Assembly (NCBI GenBank): GCA_011322005.1
Contig: DROE01000167.1
Coordinates: 1-8,156, forward strand
From: Devosia sp.
GTDB lineage: Bacteria; Pseudomonadota; Alphaproteobacteria; Rhizobiales; Devosiaceae
Direction of reading: 5' to 3'
DNA: 8,156 bases
In this document: piece by piece, positions 1 through 5,346 of the stretch
Layout of the letters: each line of letters opens with the position of its first letter
Numbering within the stretch: the first letter of the stretch is position 1
Made by a program: the position numbers and the translations under genes
The notes under the pieces: model-generated
What the model saw: only the letters and a program-made list of their open reading frames with translations
The model's database searches: none
What the model was told of the DNA's origin: nothing

Positions 1-742
1 CGGTAATGAAATGATACATGAAGTGGTCGGCCGTAAGATAGACTATCTGAAGAGAAGAATTCGCCGCCCCGGCAGCCCAGGCAATGGCATTGAGCAGATG
101 GGACTTTCCAAGGCCAACACTGGAATGAACATAGACCGGGTTGTAGGCAACTGTGTTGCTGGCGGCGGCGCTGGCTACCTGCCGGGCCACACCAAGAGCC
201 ATTTCGTTGGCCATGCCGGGCACAAAATTGTCAAATGTCATTTTGGGGTCAACAATGCTGCCTGTGAGCACATTGCCACGCCCGGCAGAAGGCGGGTTTG
301 CCGCCGCACTGGCCTTGGGCGAAGGCTGAACCACCTGAGGGATGGCGGAAGCCTCACTTTGCGCAACAAGGCGGGGACGGGCCTGGCCGTTGACCCGAAC
401 GGTAAAATGCAGGCGTTTTATCTTTGCATTTTCCGCGCTGAACGCTTCAAGAATGGGTGAGGCATAATGGGACTGTACCCAGGAACACAAGAAACGTGTG
501 GGAACCGAAAGATGGGCCAGGTCATCGACGATTTCTTCGAGCTCAAGGCGCGCAAACCAGCTGGTGAAAACATCCTCACCCATCGCGGCACGCAAACGTG
601 CGCGCACCCGCACCCAAATCTGTTCCATGTTCTTTTGACCCCATTTTTGACCAGAGCCCGCCGCCTGGTCCCCGCTGATGTTTAGTGCGTCACTGTCCGG
701 CACATCGGCCCGGCGCTGTGTCGCAAGATTGACTGGATTCAT
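1..742 (-). CDS. dnaA: Chromosomal replication initiator DnaA, N-terminal part (cut by the left window edge)
   Basis: DnaA is the AAA+ ATPase that binds and opens the replication origin. The 247 visible codons cover domain I (about residues 39-120, starting MEQIWVRVRARLRAAMGEDV and including SWFARLELEE), a Pro/Ala/Ser-rich linker (about 121-165), and the start of the ATPase domain (TFDNFVPG near 170). The Walker A motif VGLGKSH lies at 209-215, with Lys213. Walker B, the sensor motifs and the DNA-binding domain lie outside the window. The start is uncertain: three in-frame ATGs begin at 790, 742 and 628. I chose 742, which gives a 38-residue extension of the kind common in alphaproteobacteria. 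The 790 start has a better purine-rich site (GCGAGG about 7 nt upstream), and the 628 start gives an E. coli-like N-terminus. The gene is transcribed leftward and lies downstream of rpsT on the same strand, across a long non-coding gap. The identity is very secure. Confidence 0.95.
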   Translation of the reverse strand, partial: MNPVNLATQRRADVPDSDALNISGDQAAGSGQKWGQKNMEQIWVRVRARLRAAMGEDVFTSWFARLELEEIVDDLAHLSVPTRFLCSWVQSHYASPILEAFSAENAKIKRLHFTVRVNGQARPRLVAQSEASAIPQVVQPSPKASAAANPPSAGRGNVLTGSIVDPKMTFDNFVPGMANEMALGVARQVASAAASNTVAYNPVYVHSSVGLGKSHLLNAIAWAAGAANSSLQIVYLTADHFMYHFIT

Positions 743-800
743 CTTCAAGCCCCGATTTAACGGTTCCCTCTCGACGCATCTCTGCGCCATGCCGGCACCT

Positions 801-814
801 CGCCTAAAAAGGCG
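801..814 (-). repeat. Inverted repeat 1 upstream of dnaA
   Basis: Arms CGCCT and AGGCG (5 bp, perfect) flank a 4-base A/T loop. It lies 58 nt upstream of the assigned dnaA ATG and 10 nt upstream of the alternative ATG at 790. A run of T would form the loop in the dnaA transcript. It is the nearest of three spaced hairpins and could be a leader RNA hairpin or a protein site. An 8-bp palindrome TGCCGGCA (790-797) lies just downstream. Confidence 0.5.
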
Positions 815-829
815 CAAAACAACACCCCA

Positions 830-849
830 CTGCGAAACAGTATTCGCAG
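830..849 (-). repeat. Inverted repeat 2 upstream of dnaA
   Basis: Perfect 7-bp arms CTGCGAA and TTCGCAG surround a 6-base loop. It sits 15 bp from repeat 1 and 24 bp from repeat 3. In the leftward dnaA transcript it would fold as a stable stem-loop about 90 nt before the ATG at 742. There is no T-tract after it, so it does not look like a terminator. Confidence 0.55.
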
Positions 850-873
850 AAACCACGCAAATAAAACACTGAA

Positions 874-893
874 TTTAGCCCGAAACGGCTAAA
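874..893 (-). repeat. Inverted repeat 3 upstream of dnaA
   Basis: Perfect 7-bp arms TTTAGCC and GGCTAAA surround a 6-base loop. On the minus strand it is preceded, not followed, by a T-run, so a leftward terminator is unlikely. With repeats 1 and 2 it makes a series of three hairpins in the presumed dnaA leader or promoter. A dimeric regulator site is an alternative reading. Confidence 0.55.
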
Positions 894-1108
894 AAATACG
901 CCCCACAATTACCCCAAGACTGCCACAACCAACAGTGTTGCTCAAGTCCCGTACCGTCACGCTGTTTCACAGAACTCCGATATCGCCAAAATCTTTGCCG
1001 CACTGAACCGGTTTCACTGTCTGCTTGTTTGTTCTGACCCGGACTACCCAAGGCCAGCATGCCACTTTACTTGCCTGACTGGAGCCATCTTAGACAGTGA
1101 AAAATTTT

Positions 1109-1221
1109 GATTCAATATGCTTTTGGCGCAAAAGAGGGCTTGACTCTTTTGACAGGACAGAGTCCTTCAACAGCCCCGCCAAGGGCGTATTATTTAAGAT
1201 GCTGAGACTCAATGACGATTC
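1109..1221. promoter_or_regulatory. Cluster of five GANTC (CcrM-type) methylation sites
   Basis: GANTC pentamers start at 1109 (GATTC), 1142 (GACTC), 1160 (GAGTC), 1206 (GACTC) and 1217 (GATTC). GANTC is expected about once per 256 bp at even composition, so five in 113 bp is a clear local excess. In alphaproteobacteria CcrM methylates this site, and the methylation state of promoter copies, including that of dnaA in Caulobacter, tunes transcription through the cell cycle. The copies at 1142 and 1160 lie in a GACTCT...AGAGTC inverted repeat. The site density is seen directly; the regulatory role is inferred. Confidence 0.45.
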
Positions 1222-1325
1222 TGCTGAGGGGCGGAATTGGCCACGCTTTGCGGACCTGAAAAAAAGTTCCGGCACAAGTTTTTGTTACTCTGAACGGCTC
1301 TGGATATTCTCGGTTATGCCAGTTT

Positions 1326-1345
1326 CCAGGCGAATACCGGCCTGG
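1326..1345. repeat. Stem-loop in the rpsT-dnaA gap
   Basis: Perfect 6-bp arms CCAGGC and GCCTGG enclose an 8-base loop. Neither strand has a T-run after it. It could be a structural element of a minus-strand rpsT or dnaA transcript, or chance. I cannot assign a function. Confidence 0.3.
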
Positions 1346-1409
1346 TGCGTCACAGGATGACAAATAGGATGCCAAAATGAAACAAGCCCCCCCGCATTAT
1401 GGGAGAGCC

Positions 1410-1421
1410 TGAACTAGTTCA
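1410..1421. repeat. 12-bp perfect palindrome TGAACTAGTTCA
   Basis: The sequence TGAACTAGTTCA is fully self-complementary, the shape expected of a binding site for a dimeric regulator. It lies 62 bp beyond the rpsT stop, on the dnaA side. A TTGAAC hexamer on the minus strand (1422-1417) overlaps it, with a weak TAATGC 17 bp further on. No regulator is encoded nearby, so an operator role is only a guess. Confidence 0.3.
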
Positions 1422-1446
1422 AACCGGTGCAAGCTGCGACAAAGCA

Positions 1447-1469
1447 CTTGCCCTACGGGAAGGAGCAAG
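1447..1469 (-). terminator. Possible rpsT terminator
   Basis: Just downstream of the rpsT stop, the minus-strand transcript can form a 7-bp stem, CTTGCTC with GGGCAAG (one G-U pair), and a 9-base loop. It is followed by the T-containing TGCTTTGTC, not a solid T-run. Position favours a terminator, but the missing U-tract keeps this tentative. Confidence 0.35.
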
Positions 1470-1482
1470 GTCTGTGACCCCG

Positions 1483-1749
1483 TCAGGCAGACATTGCCTT
1501 AACGCGGCGGGCCAGGCGCGAAACCTTGCGCGAAGCAGCGTTGCGGTGCAGGATGCCACGCGTGGCCGCGCGCTGGATTTCAGGCTGGGCGGCCCGAAGA
1601 GCGGAAGCGGCTTCTTTCTGGTCGCCCGACACGATCGCTTCTTCGACCTTGCGTAAATAGGAACGCATACGCGAGCGGCGGGATTTGTTGACCGCAGTGC
1701 GGGCGATGATTTTTCTGACGGCCTTTTTTGCCGAAGATGTGTTTGCCAT
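1483..1749 (-). CDS. rpsT: 30S ribosomal protein S20
   Basis: S20 is a primary 16S rRNA-binding protein of the small ribosomal subunit. The 88-residue product matches the family's usual length and is very basic. It starts MANTSSAKKAVRK and carries the S20 signature region NKSRRSRMRSYLRKVEEAI, followed by GDQKEAASALRAAQPEIQRA and the C-terminal block GILHRNAASRKVSRLARRVK. The ATG at 1749 is chosen because MANTSSAKKA is the conserved start and GAGAGG lies just upstream as ribosome-binding site. The frame stays open upstream to 1845, but that part does not resemble S20. The gene follows mutM and precedes dnaA on the same strand, and has its own good promoter. In E. coli S20 represses its own translation. 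Here a terminator-like leader fold hints at extra control. Confidence 0.97.
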   Translation of the reverse strand: MANTSSAKKAVRKIIARTAVNKSRRSRMRSYLRKVEEAIVSGDQKEAASALRAAQPEIQRAATRGILHRNAASRKVSRLARRVKAMSA

Positions 1750-1801
1750 AGTCAGCCTCTCAGGCTTTTTCAGTTCGCACCAGCCGGTTGTCTTGTTGCG
1801 C

Positions 1802-1855
1802 AAAAAAGGCGGGCGAATCTGAACGTAGATGAACCGGGCAGCCACAAAGCCCGCC
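1802..1855 (-). promoter_or_regulatory. Terminator-like fold in the rpsT leader, possible attenuator
   Basis: In the minus-strand transcript the 7-base arm GGCGGGC (1855-1849) can pair with GCCCGCC (1814-1808), which runs directly into six T (1807-1802), as in an intrinsic terminator. The 34-base loop is long, and inside it GCCCG (1839-1835) can pair instead with CGGGC of the first arm, giving two mutually exclusive folds. The element lies after the predicted rpsT start site and before the rpsT ATG, so termination here would control rpsT. It would also stop read-through from mutM. The pairings are seen in the sequence; attenuation is inferred. Confidence 0.45.
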
Positions 1856-1868
1856 CACAGTTTGGCGC

Positions 1869-1897
1869 GTTATAGTCAGCACCCACGCCAGCGTCAA
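1869..1897 (-). promoter_or_regulatory. Sigma-70-type promoter for rpsT
   Basis: On the minus strand TTGACG (1897-1892) is followed after exactly 17 bp by TATAAC (1874-1869). Each matches the -35/-10 consensus at five of six positions. Transcription would start near 1862, giving a leader of about 113 nt before the rpsT ATG. It lies 54 bp beyond the mutM stop, so rpsT need not depend on mutM transcription. A GANTC site (1902-1906) lies just upstream of the -35. Confidence 0.75.
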
Positions 1898-1951
1898 CAG
1901 GGAATCAGCATCAGGGGTGTGGCGGAGATTATGCGGCCCTGGACGCACAAG

Positions 1952-2827
1952 TTATGTGTTCTGGCATTCCGGGCAATAAAAGCTGGAACGGCCGGATTGC
2001 ACGATGCGGGTTATCGTGCCTTTGCAGTTCTCATTCAGGCAGGGCTCCCCCTCGCGGTCATAGACGAAAAAGCGATGCTGAAAATAGCCACCGCCCCCGT
2101 CGACTTTGCGGAAATCCTTCAAAGTGGAGCCCCCCGCCTGCAGCGCCTCGTTCAGGACAAGACGGATTTGGAGAACCAGACTTTCAAGCGCCGGGCCGGG
2201 TGTGCCGGGCGTTGCTGCGAGATCGCAGCTTCTTGTGCGCGGGTCAATTGCTGCCCGGTGCAGGGCTTCGCACACATATATGTTGCCCAGACCGGCAATC
2301 ACGCGCTGGTCGAGCAGGGTTGCTTTGATCGGTGCCTTGCGCCGGTGCAACTGCTCGGCAAGCGAGGCAGCAGTGAGTGCATTGCCCAGCGGCTCGGGAC
2401 CAAGGCCGACAAGAAATTTGCAGGTCTCGATATCCTCGACCAGTTCCATAAAACCAAAACGGCGCGGGTCCGAATAGACCAAAAAGGGTGCAGGAGCATC
2501 GGTGCCGGACAGTTCAAAGATCACATGATCATGCTTTTGAAACCCGGTTTTGATTTCGCCCGTTTGCGGATCGGGTTGAGCAAAGCGGAAATTGCCGGTC
2601 ATGCCCAGATGTGACAAAAGCACCTCGCTGGAGGAAAGCGTGAACAGCAGATATTTGGCCCGTCGCCCCACATGGATGACTTTCTGCCCCGAAAGTCTCT
2701 GGGCGAAGTTGGCGGCAAAGGGAAGGCGCAAACCATTCCGGTTCAGGATCACCCGCTCAATCAGCGCGCCGGTTAAAATTGGCGCAAGCCCCTGTTTAAC
2801 GATGTCAACTTCTGGTAGTTCGGGCAT
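1952..2827 (-). CDS. mutM: Formamidopyrimidine-DNA glycosylase (MutM/Fpg)
   Basis: This is a bifunctional base-excision repair enzyme that removes 8-oxoguanine and formamidopyrimidines and cuts the strand by beta,delta-elimination. The 291 residues open with MPELPEVDIV, in which Pro2 (N-terminal after Met removal) is the catalytic nucleophile and Glu3 is also essential. Other family marks are RRAKYLL (Lys58), SHLGMTG (72-78), SDPRRFG (119-125), GLGNIYVCEAL (179-189, helix-two-turn-helix) and the C-terminal zinc finger. The finger cysteines are 263, 268, 285 and 288 (CX4C-X16-CX2C), with Arg280 in the QSGRSSFYC loop. Length is slightly above the usual 270 or so. The start is fixed by the obligatory PELPE. 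The gene diverges from ubiE across 99 bp. All key residues are present, so it should be active. Confidence 0.97.
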   Translation of the reverse strand: MPELPEVDIVKQGLAPILTGALIERVILNRNGLRLPFAANFAQRLSGQKVIHVGRRAKYLLFTLSSSEVLLSHLGMTGNFRFAQPDPQTGEIKTGFQKHDHVIFELSGTDAPAPFLVYSDPRRFGFMELVEDIETCKFLVGLGPEPLGNALTAASLAEQLHRRKAPIKATLLDQRVIAGLGNIYVCEALHRAAIDPRTRSCDLAATPGTPGPALESLVLQIRLVLNEALQAGGSTLKDFRKVDGGGGYFQHRFFVYDREGEPCLNENCKGTITRIVQSGRSSFYCPECQNT

Positions 2828-2849
2828 AAGCAGGACCTGTCAAAGCAAA

Positions 2850-2864
2850 ACGAGCACCGCTCGT
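2850..2864. repeat. Inverted repeat in the mutM/ubiE divergent region
   Basis: Perfect 6-bp arms ACGAGC and GCTCGT surround a 3-base centre (ACC). It lies 22 bp upstream of the mutM ATG and 62 bp upstream of ubiE, in the only space available for both divergent promoters. It could be an operator for a dimeric regulator or a leader hairpin. No clear -35/-10 pair for either gene was found around it. Confidence 0.35.
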
Positions 2865-2926
2865 GGTAACCTCTGGTCAGCGCCGGGTCCAGACAAAATC
2901 AGTGATTAAGCACCCAAGAGACACCC

Positions 2927-3703
2927 ATGAATGTTGAGAAGGAACAGTCGGAGCAAACCACCCATTTCGGGGCCGCGCAGGTGGCACTGGAAGACAAGCA
3001 GGGGCTGGTCAACGCGGTGTTTGATGATGTTGCGGGCCGCTATGACCTGATGAATGATCTGATGAGCGGTGGACTGCACCGATTGTGGAAGGACGCGATG
3101 GTGGCCCGGCTGGGGCCGCCCAGGACGGGCAGCCGCCCGTTCCGCGTGCTGGATATGGCCGGGGGCACCGGAGACATAGCCGAGCGCATTGTCAACGCAT
3201 CCCATGGCTTTGCCCAGGTTGTAGTCTCAGACATCAATCAGGACATGCTTGATGTGTGTGCCGGACGGGTGAAAAGCTGGCGCTTCCCGGGGCAGGTGGA
3301 GTTCGTAGCTGCCAATGCCGAAGAACTGCCTTTTGCGGACAAGAGTTTTAACGCCTATACCATCGCCTTTGGTATTCGCAACGTTCCGCGTATCGAAAAA
3401 GCCCTGTGCGAAGCCCACCGGGTGCTCAAGCGGGGGGCGCGGTTTTTGTGTCTTGAGTTCTCCGAACCGGACGTGCCGGGGCTGGACGAGGTTTACAGGC
3501 TGTTCTCAGATCTGGTCATTCCGCCCATGGGCCGCATGGTGACCGGGGACGCTCAGCCCTATCAGTATCTGGTGGAGAGCATTCGCAATTTCCCGCAACC
3601 CGAGAGTTTCTCGGCCATGATTGGTGAGGCAGGGTTTTGTCGTATCAAACACACGCCGCTCTCGGGCAACATCGCCGCGCTGCACAGCGCCTGGAAAATA
3701 TAA
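2927..3703 (+). CDS. ubiE: Ubiquinone biosynthesis C-methyltransferase UbiE (COQ5 family)
   Basis: UbiE uses S-adenosylmethionine for the C-methylation step on the benzoquinol ring in ubiquinone synthesis, and of demethylmenaquinol where menaquinone is made. The 258-residue product shows the first family signature YDLMNDLMSGGLHRLWK (39-55), SAM-binding motif I VLDMAGGTGDIA (74-85), acidic Asp102 after the second strand, and the post-motif region RVLKRGARFLCLEFSEP (165-181). The second signature is YQYLVESIRNFPQPE (212-226). The ATG at 2927 is preceded by AAGAG with a good gap of 6 nt. It diverges from mutM and is followed 12 bp later by ubiB, so the two form an operon. Length and motifs are normal. 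Confidence 0.97.
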   Translation: MNVEKEQSEQTTHFGAAQVALEDKQGLVNAVFDDVAGRYDLMNDLMSGGLHRLWKDAMVARLGPPRTGSRPFRVLDMAGGTGDIAERIVNASHGFAQVVVSDINQDMLDVCAGRVKSWRFPGQVEFVAANAEELPFADKSFNAYTIAFGIRNVPRIEKALCEAHRVLKRGARFLCLEFSEPDVPGLDEVYRLFSDLVIPPMGRMVTGDAQPYQYLVESIRNFPQPESFSAMIGEAGFCRIKHTPLSGNIAALHSAWKI

Positions 3704-3715
3704 AGGCGGGGGAAA

Positions 3716-5248
3716 ATGGGACCTGGAGCCTATTGGCGATTGCTCAGAGCCGGGTATGTGCTGGCGCGTGAGGGCGCTTTTTCGCTTGTGGCCACGGACG
3801 AGTTGCCGGGCGGGGCGAAATTCGCCCTGAGGGTCATCCGCCTGGTGGAGCGGCGCTCGGTGCGCAAAACGGGCCGCGTGGAACGTCTCAACAGGGCGCT
3901 GAACCGGTTGGGGCCGACCTATGTCAAATTCGGCCAGACGCTGGCGACCCGCCCCGACATTGTTGGCGCGGATGTGGCTGACGACCTCTCAGCGCTTCAG
4001 GACGACATGGGGCCGTTTGACAACTCGCTGGTGCCCGACCTGCTCAAAAAGGCTCTCGGGAGCCGCGCCGGTGATCTTTTGGAGGTGTCCGAACCCATTG
4101 CGGCGGCCTCCATAGCCCAGGTGCACAAGGCAACGCTGAAAAAGGACGACGGTTCGGAGGAAATCGTGGCGGTCAAGCTGTTGCGGCCGGGTATCGAAAA
4201 ACGCTTCCGGCTCGACCTGGAGAGTTTTTTTGCCGGGGCAAGACTGGTAGAAAAGCTGGCCCCGCAAACCAGGCGCCTGCGGCCGGTGGCGCTTGTCGGA
4301 GTGCTCGAGCGCTCGTCCAGACTGGAACTGGACCTGCGTTTTGAGGCAGCTTCCATATCGGAGTTTTTCGAAAACACAAAAGATGATCCCGGCTTTGAAG
4401 TGCCGGTGGTCAAGTGGGAGCACACCGCCCAGCGGGTCTTGACCACAAGCTGGGTCGGAGGCATTCCAATCAGAGAGCTCAAGGCGTTGGATGAAGCCAA
4501 AGTCGACCGCAAACAGCTCGCCGCCCATCTGATGCAGAGTTTTTTGCGTCACGCTGTCCGCGACGGCCTGTTCCATGCGGACATGCATCCGGGCAACCTG
4601 TTTGCCAACCCCAAAACCGGGGGCGTGGTGGCGGTGGATTTTGGCATAATGGGGCGGATAGGGAAAACCGAGCAACGCTTTCTGGCCGAAATTCTTTATG
4701 GTTTCATCACCCGCAACTACTCGCGGGTGGCAAAGCTGCACTTTGATATCGGCTATGTGCCCGCCGACCAGTCGGTGGAAGAGTTCGCATTGGCGCTGCG
4801 TATGATCGGGGAGCCGATGCACGGTCGCAAGGCCAGCGAAATTTCCATGGCCAATGTGCTGGGGCAATTGCTGGCGGTAACCGAGATTTTCCAGATGAAA
4901 GCCCGGCCCGAGCTTATCCTCTTGCAGAAAAACATGGTTCTGGTGGAGGGGGTGGGGCGCATGCTGGATCCCGAACTTGATATCTGGAGCGTCTCGGAGC
5001 CGATAGTTTCGACCTGGGTCAAACGTCAGGCGGGACCTGAGGGTAAATTTGAACAGGTAAAAGAACAACTCGATGTGTTGGTGAAAACTGTTTCGGAACT
5101 GCCCGGACTTGTGCACCGGGCCAAAAGCCTGCTGGAATTCCACGAAGTTGAAATGAAGCGACACCAGAACAAAAACGGAGCGCTGCTGAAATGGATTGTG
5201 GCCGGGCTGACGGTGTTGCTTGCGATTGTCGTCTGGCGGGTGTGGTAA
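3716..5248 (+). CDS. ubiB: UbiB/ABC1-family atypical kinase for ubiquinone biosynthesis
   Basis: UbiB is a membrane-anchored member of the ADCK/COQ8 protein-kinase-like family. It is needed for ubiquinone synthesis, probably as an ATPase that helps handle lipid intermediates. The 510 residues carry the family-specific KFGQ motif (KxGQ, 71-74), the Ala-rich loop AAASIAQVH (129-137) that replaces the usual Gly-rich loop, and the VAVK lysine (154). The catalytic segment is HADMHPGNLF (287-296) and the metal-binding motif is VDFG (307-310). A hydrophobic C-terminal segment (about 488-508, including WIVAGLTVLLAIVVW) forms the membrane anchor. The start is supported by the GGCGGGGG tract just after the ubiE stop. 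It is the second gene of the ubiE-ubiB pair. All diagnostic motifs are intact. Confidence 0.97.
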   Translation: MGPGAYWRLLRAGYVLAREGAFSLVATDELPGGAKFALRVIRLVERRSVRKTGRVERLNRALNRLGPTYVKFGQTLATRPDIVGADVADDLSALQDDMGPFDNSLVPDLLKKALGSRAGDLLEVSEPIAAASIAQVHKATLKKDDGSEEIVAVKLLRPGIEKRFRLDLESFFAGARLVEKLAPQTRRLRPVALVGVLERSSRLELDLRFEAASISEFFENTKDDPGFEVPVVKWEHTAQRVLTTSWVGGIPIRELKALDEAKVDRKQLAAHLMQSFLRHAVRDGLFHADMHPGNLFANPKTGGVVAVDFGIMGRIGKTEQRFLAEILYGFITRNYSRVAKLHFDIGYVPADQSVEEFALALRMIGEPMHGRKASEISMANVLGQLLAVTEIFQMKARPELILLQKNMVLVEGVGRMLDPELDIWSVSEPIVSTWVKRQAGPEGKFEQVKEQLDVLVKTVSELPGLVHRAKSLLEFHEVEMKRHQNKNGALLKWIVAGLTVLLAIVVWRVW

Positions 5249-5259
5249 CGCCTGGCGAG

Positions 5260-5280
5260 AAGGAACAAAATTCCTTGTTC
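5260..5280 (+). repeat. Overlapping inverted repeats after ubiB
   Basis: Twelve bases past the ubiB stop, AAGGAA (5260-5265) can pair with TTCCTT (5271-5276), or GAACAA (5263-5268) can pair with TTGTTC (5275-5280). The two 6-bp stems exclude each other. No U-run follows, so a terminator role for ubiE-ubiB is uncertain. It could instead be a leader or processing structure before the lipoprotein gene. Confidence 0.35.
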
Positions 5281-5346
5281 TGGACCGGACTTGAAACTAG
5301 GCTGTCTGGCAAGCTGTGAAACCAACAATAATGACAAGGAAAAACA

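Larger units (their letters stand above)
743..1482. other. Long non-coding region between rpsT and dnaA (dnaA upstream region)
   Basis: This 740-bp stretch has only short open frames with no recognisable protein character, so I read it as non-coding. It is more AT-rich than its neighbours in places, notably around 850-900 and 1095-1200. It contains three small inverted repeats near dnaA (801-893), a cluster of five GANTC sites (1109-1221), a stem-loop at 1326-1345 and a 12-bp palindrome at 1410-1421. It presumably holds the dnaA promoter and regulatory region. I could not find a minus-strand -35/-10 pair that I trust. I also saw no match to the DnaA box TTATCCACA within two mismatches, so it does not look like a classical oriC, though I read it by eye only. 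Confidence 0.7.

Noticed and set aside
1166..1193. Plus-strand TTCAAC-16 bp-TATTAT as a promoter for a small RNA
   Set aside because: The -35 matches only three of six positions and no gene, structured RNA or terminator follows on that strand.
1259..1265. Seven-T run on the minus strand as a terminator
   Set aside because: The sequence just before it forms no stem longer than about 4 bp, so it is not a usable intrinsic terminator.
875..1375. Several short open frames on both strands in the rpsT-dnaA gap
   Set aside because: Each is 61-87 codons, they overlap each other, none has a good ribosome-binding site, and none looks like a protein family.
743..1482. Classical oriC with DnaA boxes
   Set aside because: No TTATCCACA-like box within two mismatches was seen on either strand, and known alphaproteobacterial origins lie elsewhere.
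1750..1845. N-terminal extension of rpsT to 1845
   Set aside because: S20 begins MANTSSAKK at 1749 with a clear GAGAGG upstream. The extension would include the leader stem and T-run.
1829..2614. A 261-codon plus-strand open frame opposite mutM
   Set aside because: It is the antisense shadow of mutM, which has every catalytic and zinc residue in the right order. The plus-strand translation has no family character.
2838..2843. TTGACA on the minus strand as a -35 for mutM
   Set aside because: A -10 at the proper distance would fall inside the mutM coding sequence, after its obligatory start, and no TATAAT-like hexamer is there.
3989..5164. A 391-codon minus-strand open frame opposite ubiB
   Set aside because: The sense strand encodes a complete UbiB. 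The antisense product is a His/Gln-rich, low-sense sequence typical of a GC-rich shadow frame.
5275..5303. TTGTTC-17 bp-TAGGCT as a promoter for the lipoprotein gene
   Set aside because: Both hexamers match the consensus at only three positions, which is too weak to call.
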